DNA of 64,000 nucleotides. Origin: Escherichia hormaechei_A (GTDB lineage: Bacteria > Pseudomonadota > Gammaproteobacteria > Enterobacterales > Enterobacteriaceae). Within the stretch, counting starts at the first letter, position 1. Every line of letters starts with the position of its first letter. The notes beneath the pieces were generated by a model. That model had not been told where the DNA came from. It worked only from the letters and a program-made list of their open reading frames with translations, and made no database searches. The stretch is taken from assembly GCA_042434945.1 (NCBI GenBank), contig CP170191.1:434001-498000 (forward strand), written 5' to 3'. A program made the translations under genes and the position numbers. Positions 25,745-33,709 of this stretch are shown in pieces.

Positions 25745-26428
25745 GTGAAAGGAAAAGGTCTGCTTATTCTTATTGTTATTGCCGGGATCGCCACGGTGGG
25801 CTACCGCTGGTTGCCGCCGTATTACAATCCTTTCGTGCCGCTTACGCTTGACGATCCGCCCGGAAAAATAACCCAGTTTAAACTTCGACGTTTAACACCG
25901 CAGGCATGCGAAAGCCTGTTAGCGCAGGCGAATCAACGCCAGCTTATCCGTACCCAGGCTGTCGCTGACAGCGCCGGTGAGTGTCCGCTGAGTAACGTGG
26001 TGCGCGTGCGCGATTTTGGCCCGGTGAGCCTGAACAGCAGCTTTCTGGCCAGTTGTCCGCTGGCGTTAAGTTCGGCGCTGTTTGTCAGCCAGCAGGCCCG
26101 ACCGCTCACCAAAACCTGGACCGGAAGCGAGCTTACTCGTATTGAACATCTGGGCAGCTTCGCTTGCCGCAATATCTACAGCCGCCCGGATGCGCGGCGC
26201 AGCGAACATGCCACGGCGGATGCGCTGGATATCAGCGCTTTCAGGCTGGCAAATGGACAGCGCGTTACCGTCCTGAACGGCTGGAAAGCGGAAAAGACGC
26301 AGCCCTGGCTACAGGCCCTGCTCTTGGCAAGCTGTGGCTATTACGGTAACGGTCTGGGGCCGGACTATAATGCCGCCCATGCCAACCATTTCCATCTGGG
26401 GATGCGCGGCTATGGATTATGTCGATGA
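25745..26428 (+). CDS. Extensin-like family protein, putative periplasmic zinc peptidase-like domain
   Basis: 227 residues from GTG 25745, preceded by a strong GAAGGGGGG site. One N-terminal helix (LLILIVIAGIATVGYRWL) anchors or exports it. The rest is an Extensin-like C-terminal domain with even cysteines. The pattern SEHATADALD followed by HANHFH reproduces the Hx6D ... HxH zinc ligands of LAS-type peptidoglycan peptidases, so murein endopeptidase or carboxypeptidase activity is plausible but unproven. It is divergent from ddlA. E. coli K-12 has no gene here. Confidence 0.7.
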   Translation: MKGKGLLILIVIAGIATVGYRWLPPYYNPFVPLTLDDPPGKITQFKLRRLTPQACESLLAQANQRQLIRTQAVADSAGECPLSNVVRVRDFGPVSLNSSFLASCPLALSSALFVSQQARPLTKTWTGSELTRIEHLGSFACRNIYSRPDARRSEHATADALDISAFRLANGQRVTVLNGWKAEKTQPWLQALLLASCGYYGNGLGPDYNAAHANHFHLGMRGYGLCR

Positions 26429-26456
26429 AGCATAATCTTCCGCCAAAAATTGGATA

Positions 26457-26478
26457 AATTGTGACTTATTTCACAAAT
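26457..26478. promoter_or_regulatory. Consensus CRP-binding site upstream of the MdtG-like gene
   Basis: A perfect TGTGA (26460-26464), 6-base spacer, TCACA (26471-26475) palindrome with AA/TT-rich flanks. It is centred about 112 bp before the proposed ATG of the MFS gene and 40 bp after the preceding stop, so cAMP-CRP control of the MFS gene is likely. Confidence 0.65.
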
Positions 26479-26579
26479 ATGATGACTGGGAAGATAAAAC
26501 ACCAAAGTCTGCAAGGCCGCATCTCTGGCGCTATGTCATTGCGCGTAACTTGCTAATCTGTCGGCGAATTCGCCTAAAA

Positions 26580-27812
26580 ATGAAGACTATTTCTGTTATG
26601 GAATCCTGGAAAGTTAATCTCATTTCAGTCTGGTTCGGCTGCTTCTTCACCGGACTGGCTATCAGCCAGATATTGCCCTTCCTGCCGCTGTATGTATCGC
26701 AGCTGGGAGTGACTTCCCATGAAGCGCTCTCGATGTGGTCCGGCCTGACGTTCAGCGTGACGTTTCTGGTCTCCGCCATTGTGTCGCCGATGTGGGGCAG
26801 CCTGGCGGATCGCAAGGGGCGCAAGTTGATGCTGCTCCGCGCCTCGCTGGGGATGGCGATAGCCATTTTGCTCCAGGCCTTCGCCACCAACGTCTGGCAG
26901 CTGTTTATTCTGCGGGCGATAATGGGGCTGACCTCCGGTTACATTCCGAATGCCATGGCGCTGGTGGCCTCACAGGTACCGCGTGAGCGAAGCGGCTGGG
27001 CGCTCAGCACGCTTTCCACGGCCCAGATCAGCGGGGTCATTGGCGGCCCGCTGCTCGGCGGCTTCCTGGCGGACCATGTCGGGCTGCGTGCGGTCTTTAT
27101 CATTACCGCGATCCTGCTAACGATCAGCTTTCTGGTCACCCTTTTTCTGATTAAAGAGGGCGGGCGGCCTGTTGTCAGTAAATCCGAACGCCTGAGCGGA
27201 AAAGCGGTTTTCGCCTCGCTGCCTTATCCTGGCCTGATGATTAGCCTCTTTGTGACGACGATGGTGATCCAGCTCTGTAACGGTTCGGTAGGGCCGATTC
27301 TGGCGCTGTTTATCAAGTCGATGGCGCCGGACAGCAGCAACATTGCTTTTCTGAGCGGGATGATTGCCGCGGTGCCGGGCGTGTCGGCGCTGATGTCTGC
27401 TCCGCGTCTGGGGAAACTGGGCGACAGGATCGGTACGGCACGTATTCTGATGGCAACGCTTATCATTGCGGTGATCCTTTTCTTTGCCATGTCATTCGTC
27501 ACCACACCTCTTCAGCTCGGCATCCTGCGCTTCCTGCTTGGCTTCGCAGATGGCGCCATGCTGCCCGCTGTTCAGACGCTGCTGGTGAAATATTCCAGTG
27601 ACCAGGTAACCGGCCGCATTTTTGGCTACAACCAGTCGTTCATGTATTTAGGCAACGTAGCGGGCCCGCTTATCGGCGCCTCGGTCTCGGCAATGGCGGG
27701 TTTCCGCTGGGTATTTGCCGCGACGGCGGTGGTGGTCCTGCTGAATATTATTCAACTGGCCTTTGCCTTGCGACGCCGCAGGCGAATCTCCGAGGCAAAG
27801 TCGGCCCGGTAA
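26580..27812 (+). CDS. MFS efflux transporter, MdtG-like
   Basis: About 410 residues from ATG 26580; ATG 26550 and 26598 are alternatives and none has a good ribosome site. Twelve hydrophobic segments and the MFS motif A (GSLADRKGRKLML, about residue 70) and a repeat in the second half (LGKLGDRIGTARIL). Stretches such as PFLPLYVSQLGVT, LQLGILRFLLGFADGA and RIFGYNQSF resemble E. coli MdtG (YceE), a drug exporter, at perhaps 60 percent, so this is a paralogue-type protein and not the mdtG locus itself. A CRP site lies upstream and a terminator downstream, giving a single-gene unit. Confidence 0.8.
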   Translation: MKTISVMESWKVNLISVWFGCFFTGLAISQILPFLPLYVSQLGVTSHEALSMWSGLTFSVTFLVSAIVSPMWGSLADRKGRKLMLLRASLGMAIAILLQAFATNVWQLFILRAIMGLTSGYIPNAMALVASQVPRERSGWALSTLSTAQISGVIGGPLLGGFLADHVGLRAVFIITAILLTISFLVTLFLIKEGGRPVVSKSERLSGKAVFASLPYPGLMISLFVTTMVIQLCNGSVGPILALFIKSMAPDSSNIAFLSGMIAAVPGVSALMSAPRLGKLGDRIGTARILMATLIIAVILFFAMSFVTTPLQLGILRFLLGFADGAMLPAVQTLLVKYSSDQVTGRIFGYNQSFMYLGNVAGPLIGASVSAMAGFRWVFAATAVVVLLNIIQLAFALRRRRRISEAKSAR

Positions 27813-27842
27813 ACACGATAATATATTATTTATTCTTATGAA

Positions 27843-27880
27843 CGCCGCATTTTTATATAACGAAATGCGGCGCCTTTCTT
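27843..27880 (+). terminator. Intrinsic terminator of the MdtG-like gene
   Basis: Stem gccgcattt (27844-27852) with aaatgcggc (27863-27871), followed by a CT-rich, T-rich tail, 30 bases after the stop codon. Confidence 0.65.
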
Positions 27881-28020
27881 TCAGGAAAACGTTTCGCTTT
27901 CGCGCTGAAATATCTTTTTTGGCAGCGATGTCACTTTTGCATAAGATAAAGCCAATCCATGCTTTTCATTATTCAGAGAGGGTGTTAATTTCAGGGGAAA
28001 TCACATAAGGAAATAGCACC

Positions 28021-28281
28021 ATGAAAAATCTCATTGCTGAGTTGTTGGTTAAGCTTGCCCAAAAGGAAGAAGAGTCGAAAGAGCTGGTTGCCCAGGTCGA
28101 GGCGCTGGAAATCGTTGTGACGGCGCTGCTGCGACAGATGGCAAAACCGGAGCAGGAGGCGTTGATCGACAACGTTGAAGGCGCGCTGGAAAAAGCGCGT
28201 CCTGATTCCCAGGTGCCTGCGGAAGATGCGGAGCTGCTTCAGCAATACGTAAAGAAGCTTTTAAGGCATCCTCGCAGCTAA
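28021..28281 (+). CDS. iraP: Anti-adaptor protein IraP
   Basis: 86 residues, identical in length to E. coli IraP. It binds the adaptor RssB and so protects sigma S from ClpXP, mainly under phosphate limitation. It is predicted to be largely helical with an N-terminal coiled coil (KLAQKEEESKELVAQVEALE). Ends match E. coli closely while the middle has diverged. The start follows AAGGAAA. phoA, the next gene in E. coli, is missing. Confidence 0.93.
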   Translation: MKNLIAELLVKLAQKEEESKELVAQVEALEIVVTALLRQMAKPEQEALIDNVEGALEKARPDSQVPAEDAELLQQYVKKLLRHPRS

Positions 28282-28575
28282 CCTGTCTGAGGTGAAATGA
28301 CGTGTCACAGAATTGTCATGCAGGATGCCTGGCGTCGCTCTGTTTTTATTTTTACACATTTATGCAGGGAAAATTAAATTGAGACAGAGCACACCTTTCA
28401 CCGCATAATTTCTGTTATTAATTACCGCCTCCCCCCCGGCGAAACCGGTTAATGAATATTGTGCCGATACAGGGCTGAAATAACCGCAGAGCCCGGCGAA
28501 AATCAGAGTCGCAGGGTGGTTTTTTTCCCGTAACGAGCCAGACTTAACGTGGAACTTCACATAAAGGATGGTGCA
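28282..28575. other. Intergenic region iraP-psiF, lacking phoA
   Basis: 294 bp with no gene. In E. coli alkaline phosphatase phoA occupies this place; no trace of its coding sequence was recognised. A Pho box is kept near the left end. The region includes a C8 run near 28429-28436. Confidence 0.6.
28301..28320 (+). promoter_or_regulatory. Pho box upstream of psiF
   Basis: Two direct repeats TGTCAC (28303-28308) and TGTCAT (28314-28319), 11 bp apart from start to start, with an AT-rich spacer. This is the PhoB site pattern. It lies 255 bp before the psiF ATG, where the phoA promoter stands in E. coli. Confidence 0.6.
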
Positions 28576-28896
28576 ATGAAAACAACAATACTGGTTACCC
28601 TGCTCTCTGGCCTGTGTCTGATCGCCTCAGTACACGCGGAAGAGAAAACGTTAACGCCCCAGCAGCAGCGCATGACGACCTGTAACCAACAGGCGACATC
28701 GCAAAGCCTGAAAGGGGATGCCCGTAAAACGTACATGAGCGACTGCCTTAAAAATGGTGCGGCTAAACCCGGTGAAAAAAGCCTGACCCCACAGCAGCAA
28801 AAAATGCGTGAGTGCAACGCCCAGGCGACACAGCAGATGCTGAAAGGCGACGATCGCAGCAAGTTTATGAGCGCGTGCCTCAAAAAACAGGCGTAG
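28576..28896 (+). CDS. psiF: Phosphate-starvation-inducible protein PsiF
   Basis: 106 residues from ATG 28576, preceded by AAAGGATGG; an in-frame ATG at 28549 precedes that site. A Sec signal peptide (about residues 1-21, ending VHA) is followed by two tandem copies of a PsiF repeat: TPQQQRMTTCNQQATSQSL and TPQQQKMRECNAQATQQML, each with two cysteines. Probably periplasmic; molecular function unknown. In E. coli it is cotranscribed with phoA; here it stands alone behind a Pho box. Confidence 0.93.
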   Translation: MKTTILVTLLSGLCLIASVHAEEKTLTPQQQRMTTCNQQATSQSLKGDARKTYMSDCLKNGAAKPGEKSLTPQQQKMRECNAQATQQMLKGDDRSKFMSACLKKQA

Positions 28897-28903
28897 TGCT
28901 AAC

Positions 28904-28934
28904 GGGTGAGTCACGGCTGTGGCTCACCCAAAAT
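28904..28934 (+). terminator. Probable terminator of psiF
   Basis: Hairpin gggtgag (28904-28910) with ctcaccc (28923-28929), followed by AAAATTT; the T run is short, so termination may be partial. Confidence 0.5.
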
Positions 28935-28998
28935 TTCATACTTTCCCCGCTATCCCCCTCTCTATAATTTGGGAAAATGTTTCAGAATATTCCCAAAA

Positions 28999-30102
28999 AT
29001 GATGAATGATGAGTTTTATGACAATCACGAGAACATTCGGGAAGCGTGGCACCAGCAGCTTTCTCAGGATGATTCATACCGTTCCGGTCTGCGATTTGCC
29101 CGGCGAATACGGCTGGCACGCATCGTTGGTCTGGCGGCGCTATTTGTTCCGCTTGCCAGCGTCCTGGTGAGCCAGTTTCTTTCCGGCGTCTGGTGGTTAT
29201 TGCTGGTGGGCTGGGTCTTTGTCTGGCCCCATCTGGCCTGGCAGCTGGCTTTTCGTTCGGCTGAACCCCACAGCAGTGAAATTGTTAATCTGAAAATCGA
29301 TGCCATTATTGCCGGTGTCTGGATGGGGCTAACAGGGTTCAATGCGCTACCAACGGCGGCGCTGATCGTGATGATTGGCATGAATATGATGGGATCGGGG
29401 GGATGTCGGTTATTTCTGACAGGACTGGCGCTGCTTGCTCTGTCTGCTCTGCTCACCGTGCAATCCACGGGTACTCCTGTGGTATTGACCTCTGAACCGC
29501 TGGCGTTGTGGCTGACGCTCCCCGTGCTGGTGGTCTACCCCATACTGTTTGCCTGGCTCAGCCACCGCACGGCGATCCGTCTGGCAGAGCATAAGCGTCG
29601 GCTTGAGCTGATGAGTACCCGCGACGGAATGACCGGCGTATTCAATCGCCGTCACTGGGAAACGCTGCTGCGTAACGAATTTGAGGCCTGCCGTCGAAGC
29701 CATCGACAGGCGACGATACTGCTCATCGATATCGATCACTTCAAGACGATCAACGACACCTGGGGGCATGACGTGGGGGATGAAGCGATTGTCGCCATCA
29801 CGCGCCAGCTTCAGATGACCCTGCGCTCAGGCGATTATATTGGCCGTTTTGGCGGGGATGAGTTCGCGGTGATCATGTCCGGCACGCCTGCCGACAGCGC
29901 GATTGCAGCGATGTCGCGCGTCCACGAACGGCTGGTCAACATGCCGCTGCACGGAGCACCTATGGCGAGGTTGTGTATCAGCGCTGGGGTTGCCCCCTGG
30001 GGGGCGCAGTTCACCCACTATCGTGAATGGCTAAAGGCGGCGGACGTGGCCCTCTATAAAGCCAAAAATGCCGGACGGGGCCGCACCGAAGTGGCCGCCT
30101 GA
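28999..30102 (+). CDS. dgcC: Diguanylate cyclase DgcC (AdrA/YaiC)
   Basis: About 367 residues from ATG 28999 (29002 equally possible). The N-terminal half has about six hydrophobic segments (MASE2 membrane sensor). The C-terminal GGDEF domain is intact: catalytic GRFGGDEFAVI and an inhibitory I-site RSGD five residues before it. It makes c-di-GMP that activates cellulose synthesis; in E. coli and Salmonella it is driven by CsgD. The cyclase half closely matches E. coli and the membrane half has diverged. Confidence 0.94.
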   Translation: MMNDEFYDNHENIREAWHQQLSQDDSYRSGLRFARRIRLARIVGLAALFVPLASVLVSQFLSGVWWLLLVGWVFVWPHLAWQLAFRSAEPHSSEIVNLKIDAIIAGVWMGLTGFNALPTAALIVMIGMNMMGSGGCRLFLTGLALLALSALLTVQSTGTPVVLTSEPLALWLTLPVLVVYPILFAWLSHRTAIRLAEHKRRLELMSTRDGMTGVFNRRHWETLLRNEFEACRRSHRQATILLIDIDHFKTINDTWGHDVGDEAIVAITRQLQMTLRSGDYIGRFGGDEFAVIMSGTPADSAIAAMSRVHERLVNMPLHGAPMARLCISAGVAPWGAQFTHYREWLKAADVALYKAKNAGRGRTEVAA

Positions 30103-30118
30103 CGCCCGGCGTAGCGCA

Positions 30119-30928
30119 TCAGGACTTACTGAGCTTCTCTGATTTTTCCATGCATTTTTCCATCGCCTCGATCACGGCGGAGCGGAACCCGCGATCTTCC
30201 AGCACGCGCACGGCTTCAATGGTTGTGCCCCCCGGTGAGCACACCATATCTTTCAGTTCGCCCGGATGTTTACCCGTTTCCAGCACCATTTTGGCCGAAC
30301 CCATCACCGCCTGCGCTGCAAATTTGTAGGCCTGCGCGCGCGGCATTCCACCCAGTACGGCGGCATCGGCCATGGCTTCGATAAACATAAAGACATACGC
30401 CGGGGCAGAGCCGCTCACGCCGACTACCGGGTGGATCATCGGTTCGGCAATCACTTCCGCTTCGCCGAAGCAGCGGAAAATATTCAGTACATCCGCCACG
30501 TCTTCAGATGTGACCAGCGCGTTCGGGGTAACGGATGTCATACCGGCATTCACCAGCGACGGGGTGTTTGGCATGGCGCGAACAATCTTACGGTCGTGGC
30601 CCAGCGCGCGGGCGAGCTGATCGAGGGTCACGCCTGCGGCAATCGATACCACCAGGGTCTCTTTGTTAAGGCTGGAGGTGATCTCGCTCAGGACTTTAAT
30701 CATGATATTCGGCTTAACGGCGCCAAAGACAATATCCGCCACCTGAGCCACGTCCTGTGCGCTTTCGGCAGCGTTGACACCATACTCATCACGCAGCGCC
30801 GCGACTTTATCCGGGGATGGGGTATAGACCCAAATCTGCCCCGGCAGCACCTGCCCGCTGGCAATCAGTCCGCCGAGGATAGCTTTGCCCATATTTCCGC
30901 AGCCGATAAACCCGATTTTCTTATCCAT
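30119..30928 (-). CDS. proC: Pyrroline-5-carboxylate reductase
   Basis: 269 residues from ATG 30928 (MDKKIGFIGCGNMGKA); the ATG one codon upstream is an alternative. The N-terminal Rossmann motif GCGNMG binds NADPH and the C-terminal signature MVCSPGGTTIEAV is present. It catalyses the last step of proline synthesis in the cytoplasm. The stop lies 16 bases from the convergent dgcC stop; it is divergent from yaiI. Confidence 0.96.
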   Translation of the reverse strand: MDKKIGFIGCGNMGKAILGGLIASGQVLPGQIWVYTPSPDKVAALRDEYGVNAAESAQDVAQVADIVFGAVKPNIMIKVLSEITSSLNKETLVVSIAAGVTLDQLARALGHDRKIVRAMPNTPSLVNAGMTSVTPNALVTSEDVADVLNIFRCFGEAEVIAEPMIHPVVGVSGSAPAYVFMFIEAMADAAVLGGMPRAQAYKFAAQAVMGSAKMVLETGKHPGELKDMVCSPGGTTIEAVRVLEDRGFRSAVIEAMEKCMEKSEKLSKS

Positions 30929-31025
30929 CACGTCTCTCCGTTATTATGCGTTGTTATCTCTCATTGATAGCTTAACAACGAAATGCAGGCGACAATAGTC
31001 ACCAGAATCATAATGGGGAGAGACT

Positions 31026-31484
31026 ATGGCGATTTGGGTTGATGCGGACGCGTGTCCGAATGTCATCAAAGAGATTTTATTTCGTGCTGCCGAGCGCGTG
31101 CAGATGCCGCTGACGCTGGTGGCGAACCAGAATATCCGCGTGCCGCCCTCCAGATACATCCGTTCTCTGCGCGTTCCGGCCGGGTTTGACGTGGCGGATA
31201 ACGAGATAGTACGCCTGTGTGACGCAGGAGATCTGGTGATCACCGCGGATATCCCGCTGGCTGCCGATGTACTGGCGAAAGGGGCGGCGGCGCTGAACCC
31301 GCGCGGAGAACGCTATTCGCCGGCAACGATCCGCGAGAAGCTCACCATGCGTGATTTTATGGATACGCTTCGTTCCAGCGGCGTGCAAACCGGTGGGCCG
31401 GACAGCCTGTCGCAGCGCGATCGCCAGCAGTTTGCCGCCGAGCTGGATAAATGGCTGCTGGAAGTGAAGCGCCGCCCGGCGTAG
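31026..31484 (+). CDS. yaiI: YaiI family protein (DUF188/UPF0178)
   Basis: 152 residues, the usual length. The N-terminal DADACPNVIKEIL motif and the acidic residues in ITADIPLAADVL resemble PIN/NYN-like nuclease folds, but no activity is established. Divergent from proC with about 97 bp between starts; the ribosome site is GGGGAGAG. Confidence 0.9.
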   Translation: MAIWVDADACPNVIKEILFRAAERVQMPLTLVANQNIRVPPSRYIRSLRVPAGFDVADNEIVRLCDAGDLVITADIPLAADVLAKGAAALNPRGERYSPATIREKLTMRDFMDTLRSSGVQTGGPDSLSQRDRQQFAAELDKWLLEVKRRPA

Positions 31485-31504
31485 CCCACCTCCGGGCGGT
31501 TTTG
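31472..31504 (+). terminator. Terminator overlapping the 3' end of yaiI
   Basis: Stem ccgcccgg (31472-31479) and ccgggcgg (31492-31499) followed by TTTTG. The left arm lies within the last codons of yaiI. Confidence 0.6.
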
Positions 31505-31573
31505 TGGTACAGTGTGGCTTCCACAGGCTTGTCATTCCGTACCGCTTTGCAGTAAAGTTAGCGCAACATCTAC

Positions 31574-31591
31574 TGCAATCATTTCTTTACA
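31574..31591 (+). promoter_or_regulatory. Candidate TyrR box in the aroL leader region
   Basis: TGCAAT, 6-base spacer, TTTACA: matches the TyrR consensus TGTAAA-N6-TTTACA at 10 of 12 positions. It lies 38-55 bases before the aroL ATG. E. coli aroL is repressed by TyrR with tyrosine (and by TrpR). No convincing TrpR box was seen. Confidence 0.5.
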
Positions 31592-31628
31592 GCCTTCAGT
31601 TATCCGGCAGCAAGGGGAACACCTGGTT

Positions 31629-32153
31629 ATGAACCCACCCATCTTTTTAGTTGGCCCTCGCGGCTGTGGGAAAACCACCGTTGGTCTGGAGCTGGCGCGT
31701 CTGTGCCAGAGTCAGTTTGTCGATACTGACCACTGGCTCCAGGAGAATGCCGGTAAGACCATCGCCGATATCGTTGAAGATGAGGGTTGGGAGAGCTTTC
31801 GTGCGCGTGAAACGGCCACGCTGGAAGCGGTGACCGCGCCGTCAACCGTGATCGCGACCGGTGGGGGCATTATTCTGGCACCGTATAACCGCCAGTTTAT
31901 GCGCGAAAAGGGTGTCGTGATCTACCTCTGTGCCCCGGTCTCTACGCTGGTGGGGCGGCTGGAGGCGTTTCCGGAAGAGGGACAGCGCCCGGCGCTGACC
32001 GCGAAACCGCTGAGTGAAGAGGTCAGCGATGTCCTCGCCGAACGCGATGCACTGTACCGCGAGGCGGCACACCACGTTGTGGATGCGTCAGCGTCACCCG
32101 AGAAAGTTGCGATTCAGATTATTACCGCCCTGCGTTTGGCTTGCGCCAGCTAA
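31629..32153 (+). CDS. aroL: Shikimate kinase II
   Basis: 174 residues from ATG 31629 (MNPPIFLVGPRGCGKTT); the open frame extends upstream to 31512 without a suitable site. Walker A GPRGCGKT near residue 9, the shikimate-binding region VDTDHWLQ and FRARET, and the GGGIIL motif are present. It phosphorylates shikimate at position 3 in chorismate synthesis. It is followed by yaiA and aroM as in E. coli. Confidence 0.95.
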   Translation: MNPPIFLVGPRGCGKTTVGLELARLCQSQFVDTDHWLQENAGKTIADIVEDEGWESFRARETATLEAVTAPSTVIATGGGIILAPYNRQFMREKGVVIYLCAPVSTLVGRLEAFPEEGQRPALTAKPLSEEVSDVLAERDALYREAAHHVVDASASPEKVAIQIITALRLACAS

Positions 32154-32197
32154 CAGCCGTCTATACTCATAGCTCAGACATAAAAAAAGGATGAGCT

Positions 32198-32389
32198 ATG
32201 CCAACCAGACCTCCCTATCCACGTGAAGCCCGCATCGTTACCGTTGAAAAAGGTAACGGCGATCAGACCGTAACCTGGTACCAGCTGCGTGCCGATCACC
32301 CTAAACCTGATTCGCTGATCAGCGAACATGAAACCGAACAGGAAGCGCTGGATGCGAAACGGCGCTATGAGGATCCTGAGAAGTCCTGA
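32198..32389 (+). CDS. yaiA: Small protein YaiA
   Basis: 63 residues, same length as E. coli YaiA, with the conserved WYQLRADHPKPDSLISEH segment. Soluble, basic at the start and acidic at the end; function unknown. It lies 44 bases after aroL with its own AAAAGG ribosome site and is usually in the aroL transcript. Confidence 0.9.
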   Translation: MPTRPPYPREARIVTVEKGNGDQTVTWYQLRADHPKPDSLISEHETEQEALDAKRRYEDPEKS

Positions 32390-32625
32390 CAGGAATCCGA
32401 ATTCGTTACAACCGTGCCTGAATCACACTTTTAACATATCGCTGATGTTAAGCAGCAGTTAATATTTAGTTATTACAGGTGGATTCGGAAAGGCCAGTCG
32501 ATCTTTACATTACGGTGTAGAGATCCCCTGCTACCCTTGGTGCTGTTTTGTTGAAAAAATGAACAGTGCAGCGTAGTGAGCCTGTACTTATGTGGCAGTT
32601 GTGGTAGTAACGGAAGGCGATCAAA

Positions 32626-33303
32626 ATGAAGGCGACGTTGGCGATCCTCACGATTGGTGTGGTGCCTGTAAGCGAAGTATTACCGCTCTTAACCGAGCAT
32701 GTCTCTGAACAACAAATTACGCATCTCAGTCTGTTAGGGAAGCTCAGTCGGGAAGAGGTCATGGAAGACTACGCGGTCGGAGAGGGGGAAGATCCCCTGG
32801 CAACGTTACTCAGTGACGGTAAACTGGCGCATGTGTCACGCCAGAAAATCGAGCACGCGCTACAGGGCGTGATCGAAGTGCTCGACAATCAGGACTATGA
32901 CGTTATTTTGCTGATGAGCACGGCACCCGTTAAAGGGCTCAGCGCGCGTAATGCCATTCTGCTCGAACCGATGCGGATTATCCCCCCGCTGGTGGCCTCA
33001 ATTGTTGATGGTCATCAGGTTGGGGTCATCGTTCCCGTTGAGGAACTGCTGGATAACCAGACGGTGAAGTGGGCCGCGCTGGAGCACACCCCGCTGTACG
33101 CACTGGCAAACCCGTTCTGGGACAGCGAAGCGAAGCTGATTGCGGCCGGGCAGGAGTTGATCGACAGAGGGGCGGATGTCCTGATGCTCGACTGCCTGGG
33201 CTTCCATCAGCGGCATCGTGATTTACTGCAAAAGGCGCTGGATGTTCCGGTGCTGCTCTCTAACGTCCTGATGGCGCGCCTGGCGTCAGAATTACTGGTG
33301 TAA
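32626..33303 (+). CDS. aroM: AroM family protein
   Basis: 225 residues, family length. The fold is predicted to be Asp/Glu-racemase-like: the segments VLMLDCLGFHQRHR and ALEHTPLYALANPFW are typical AroM. The function is unknown; in E. coli the gene is in the TyrR-controlled aroL-yaiA-aroM unit. A 236-bp gap before it contains no gene. Confidence 0.92.
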   Translation: MKATLAILTIGVVPVSEVLPLLTEHVSEQQITHLSLLGKLSREEVMEDYAVGEGEDPLATLLSDGKLAHVSRQKIEHALQGVIEVLDNQDYDVILLMSTAPVKGLSARNAILLEPMRIIPPLVASIVDGHQVGVIVPVEELLDNQTVKWAALEHTPLYALANPFWDSEAKLIAAGQELIDRGADVLMLDCLGFHQRHRDLLQKALDVPVLLSNVLMARLASELLV

Positions 33304-33374
33304 TGATTTTGCGTGACAGGTCATGAGCATGGCCCCTATAGTGGATTTTTCTCAATAAATATAAGGGCCAGTTC

Positions 33375-33662
33375 ATGCTTCAAAGTAACGAATACTTTTC
33401 CGGTAAAGTGAAATCCATTGGTTTTACCAGCAGCAGCACTGGCCGCGCCAGTGTCGGCGTAATGGCGGAAGGGGAATACACCTTTGGCACCGCAGAAGCG
33501 GAAGAGATGACGGTGGTCAGCGGCGCGCTGAACGTCCTGCTGCCGGGTGAAACGGAGTGGAAAGTCTACAGTGCCGGGCAGGTCTTCAACGTGCCGGGCC
33601 ACAGCGAGTTCCATTTGCAGGTTGCAGAGCCAACCTCTTATCTGTGCCGCTATCTGAAATAA
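33375..33662 (+). CDS. ppnP: Pyrimidine/purine nucleoside phosphorylase PpnP (YaiE)
   Basis: 95 residues, a single cupin-like beta barrel (FNVPGHSEFHLQVAEPTSYL near the end). PpnP splits diverse nucleosides with phosphate into base and ribose-1-phosphate. Start follows AAGGGCC. Several substitutions against the E. coli protein mark it as native sequence. Confidence 0.93.
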   Translation: MLQSNEYFSGKVKSIGFTSSSTGRASVGVMAEGEYTFGTAEAEEMTVVSGALNVLLPGETEWKVYSAGQVFNVPGHSEFHLQVAEPTSYLCRYLK

Positions 33663-33667
33663 AAGCA

Positions 33668-33700
33668 TGCCGGGTGGCGCATTCGCTTACCCGGCCTGCG
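33668..33700. repeat. REP element between ppnP and rdgC
   Basis: Palindrome tgccgggtggcgc to gcttacccggcctgcg in the 47-bp gap between convergent ppnP and rdgC. Confidence 0.8.
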
Positions 33701-33709
33701 TTTTGCCTG

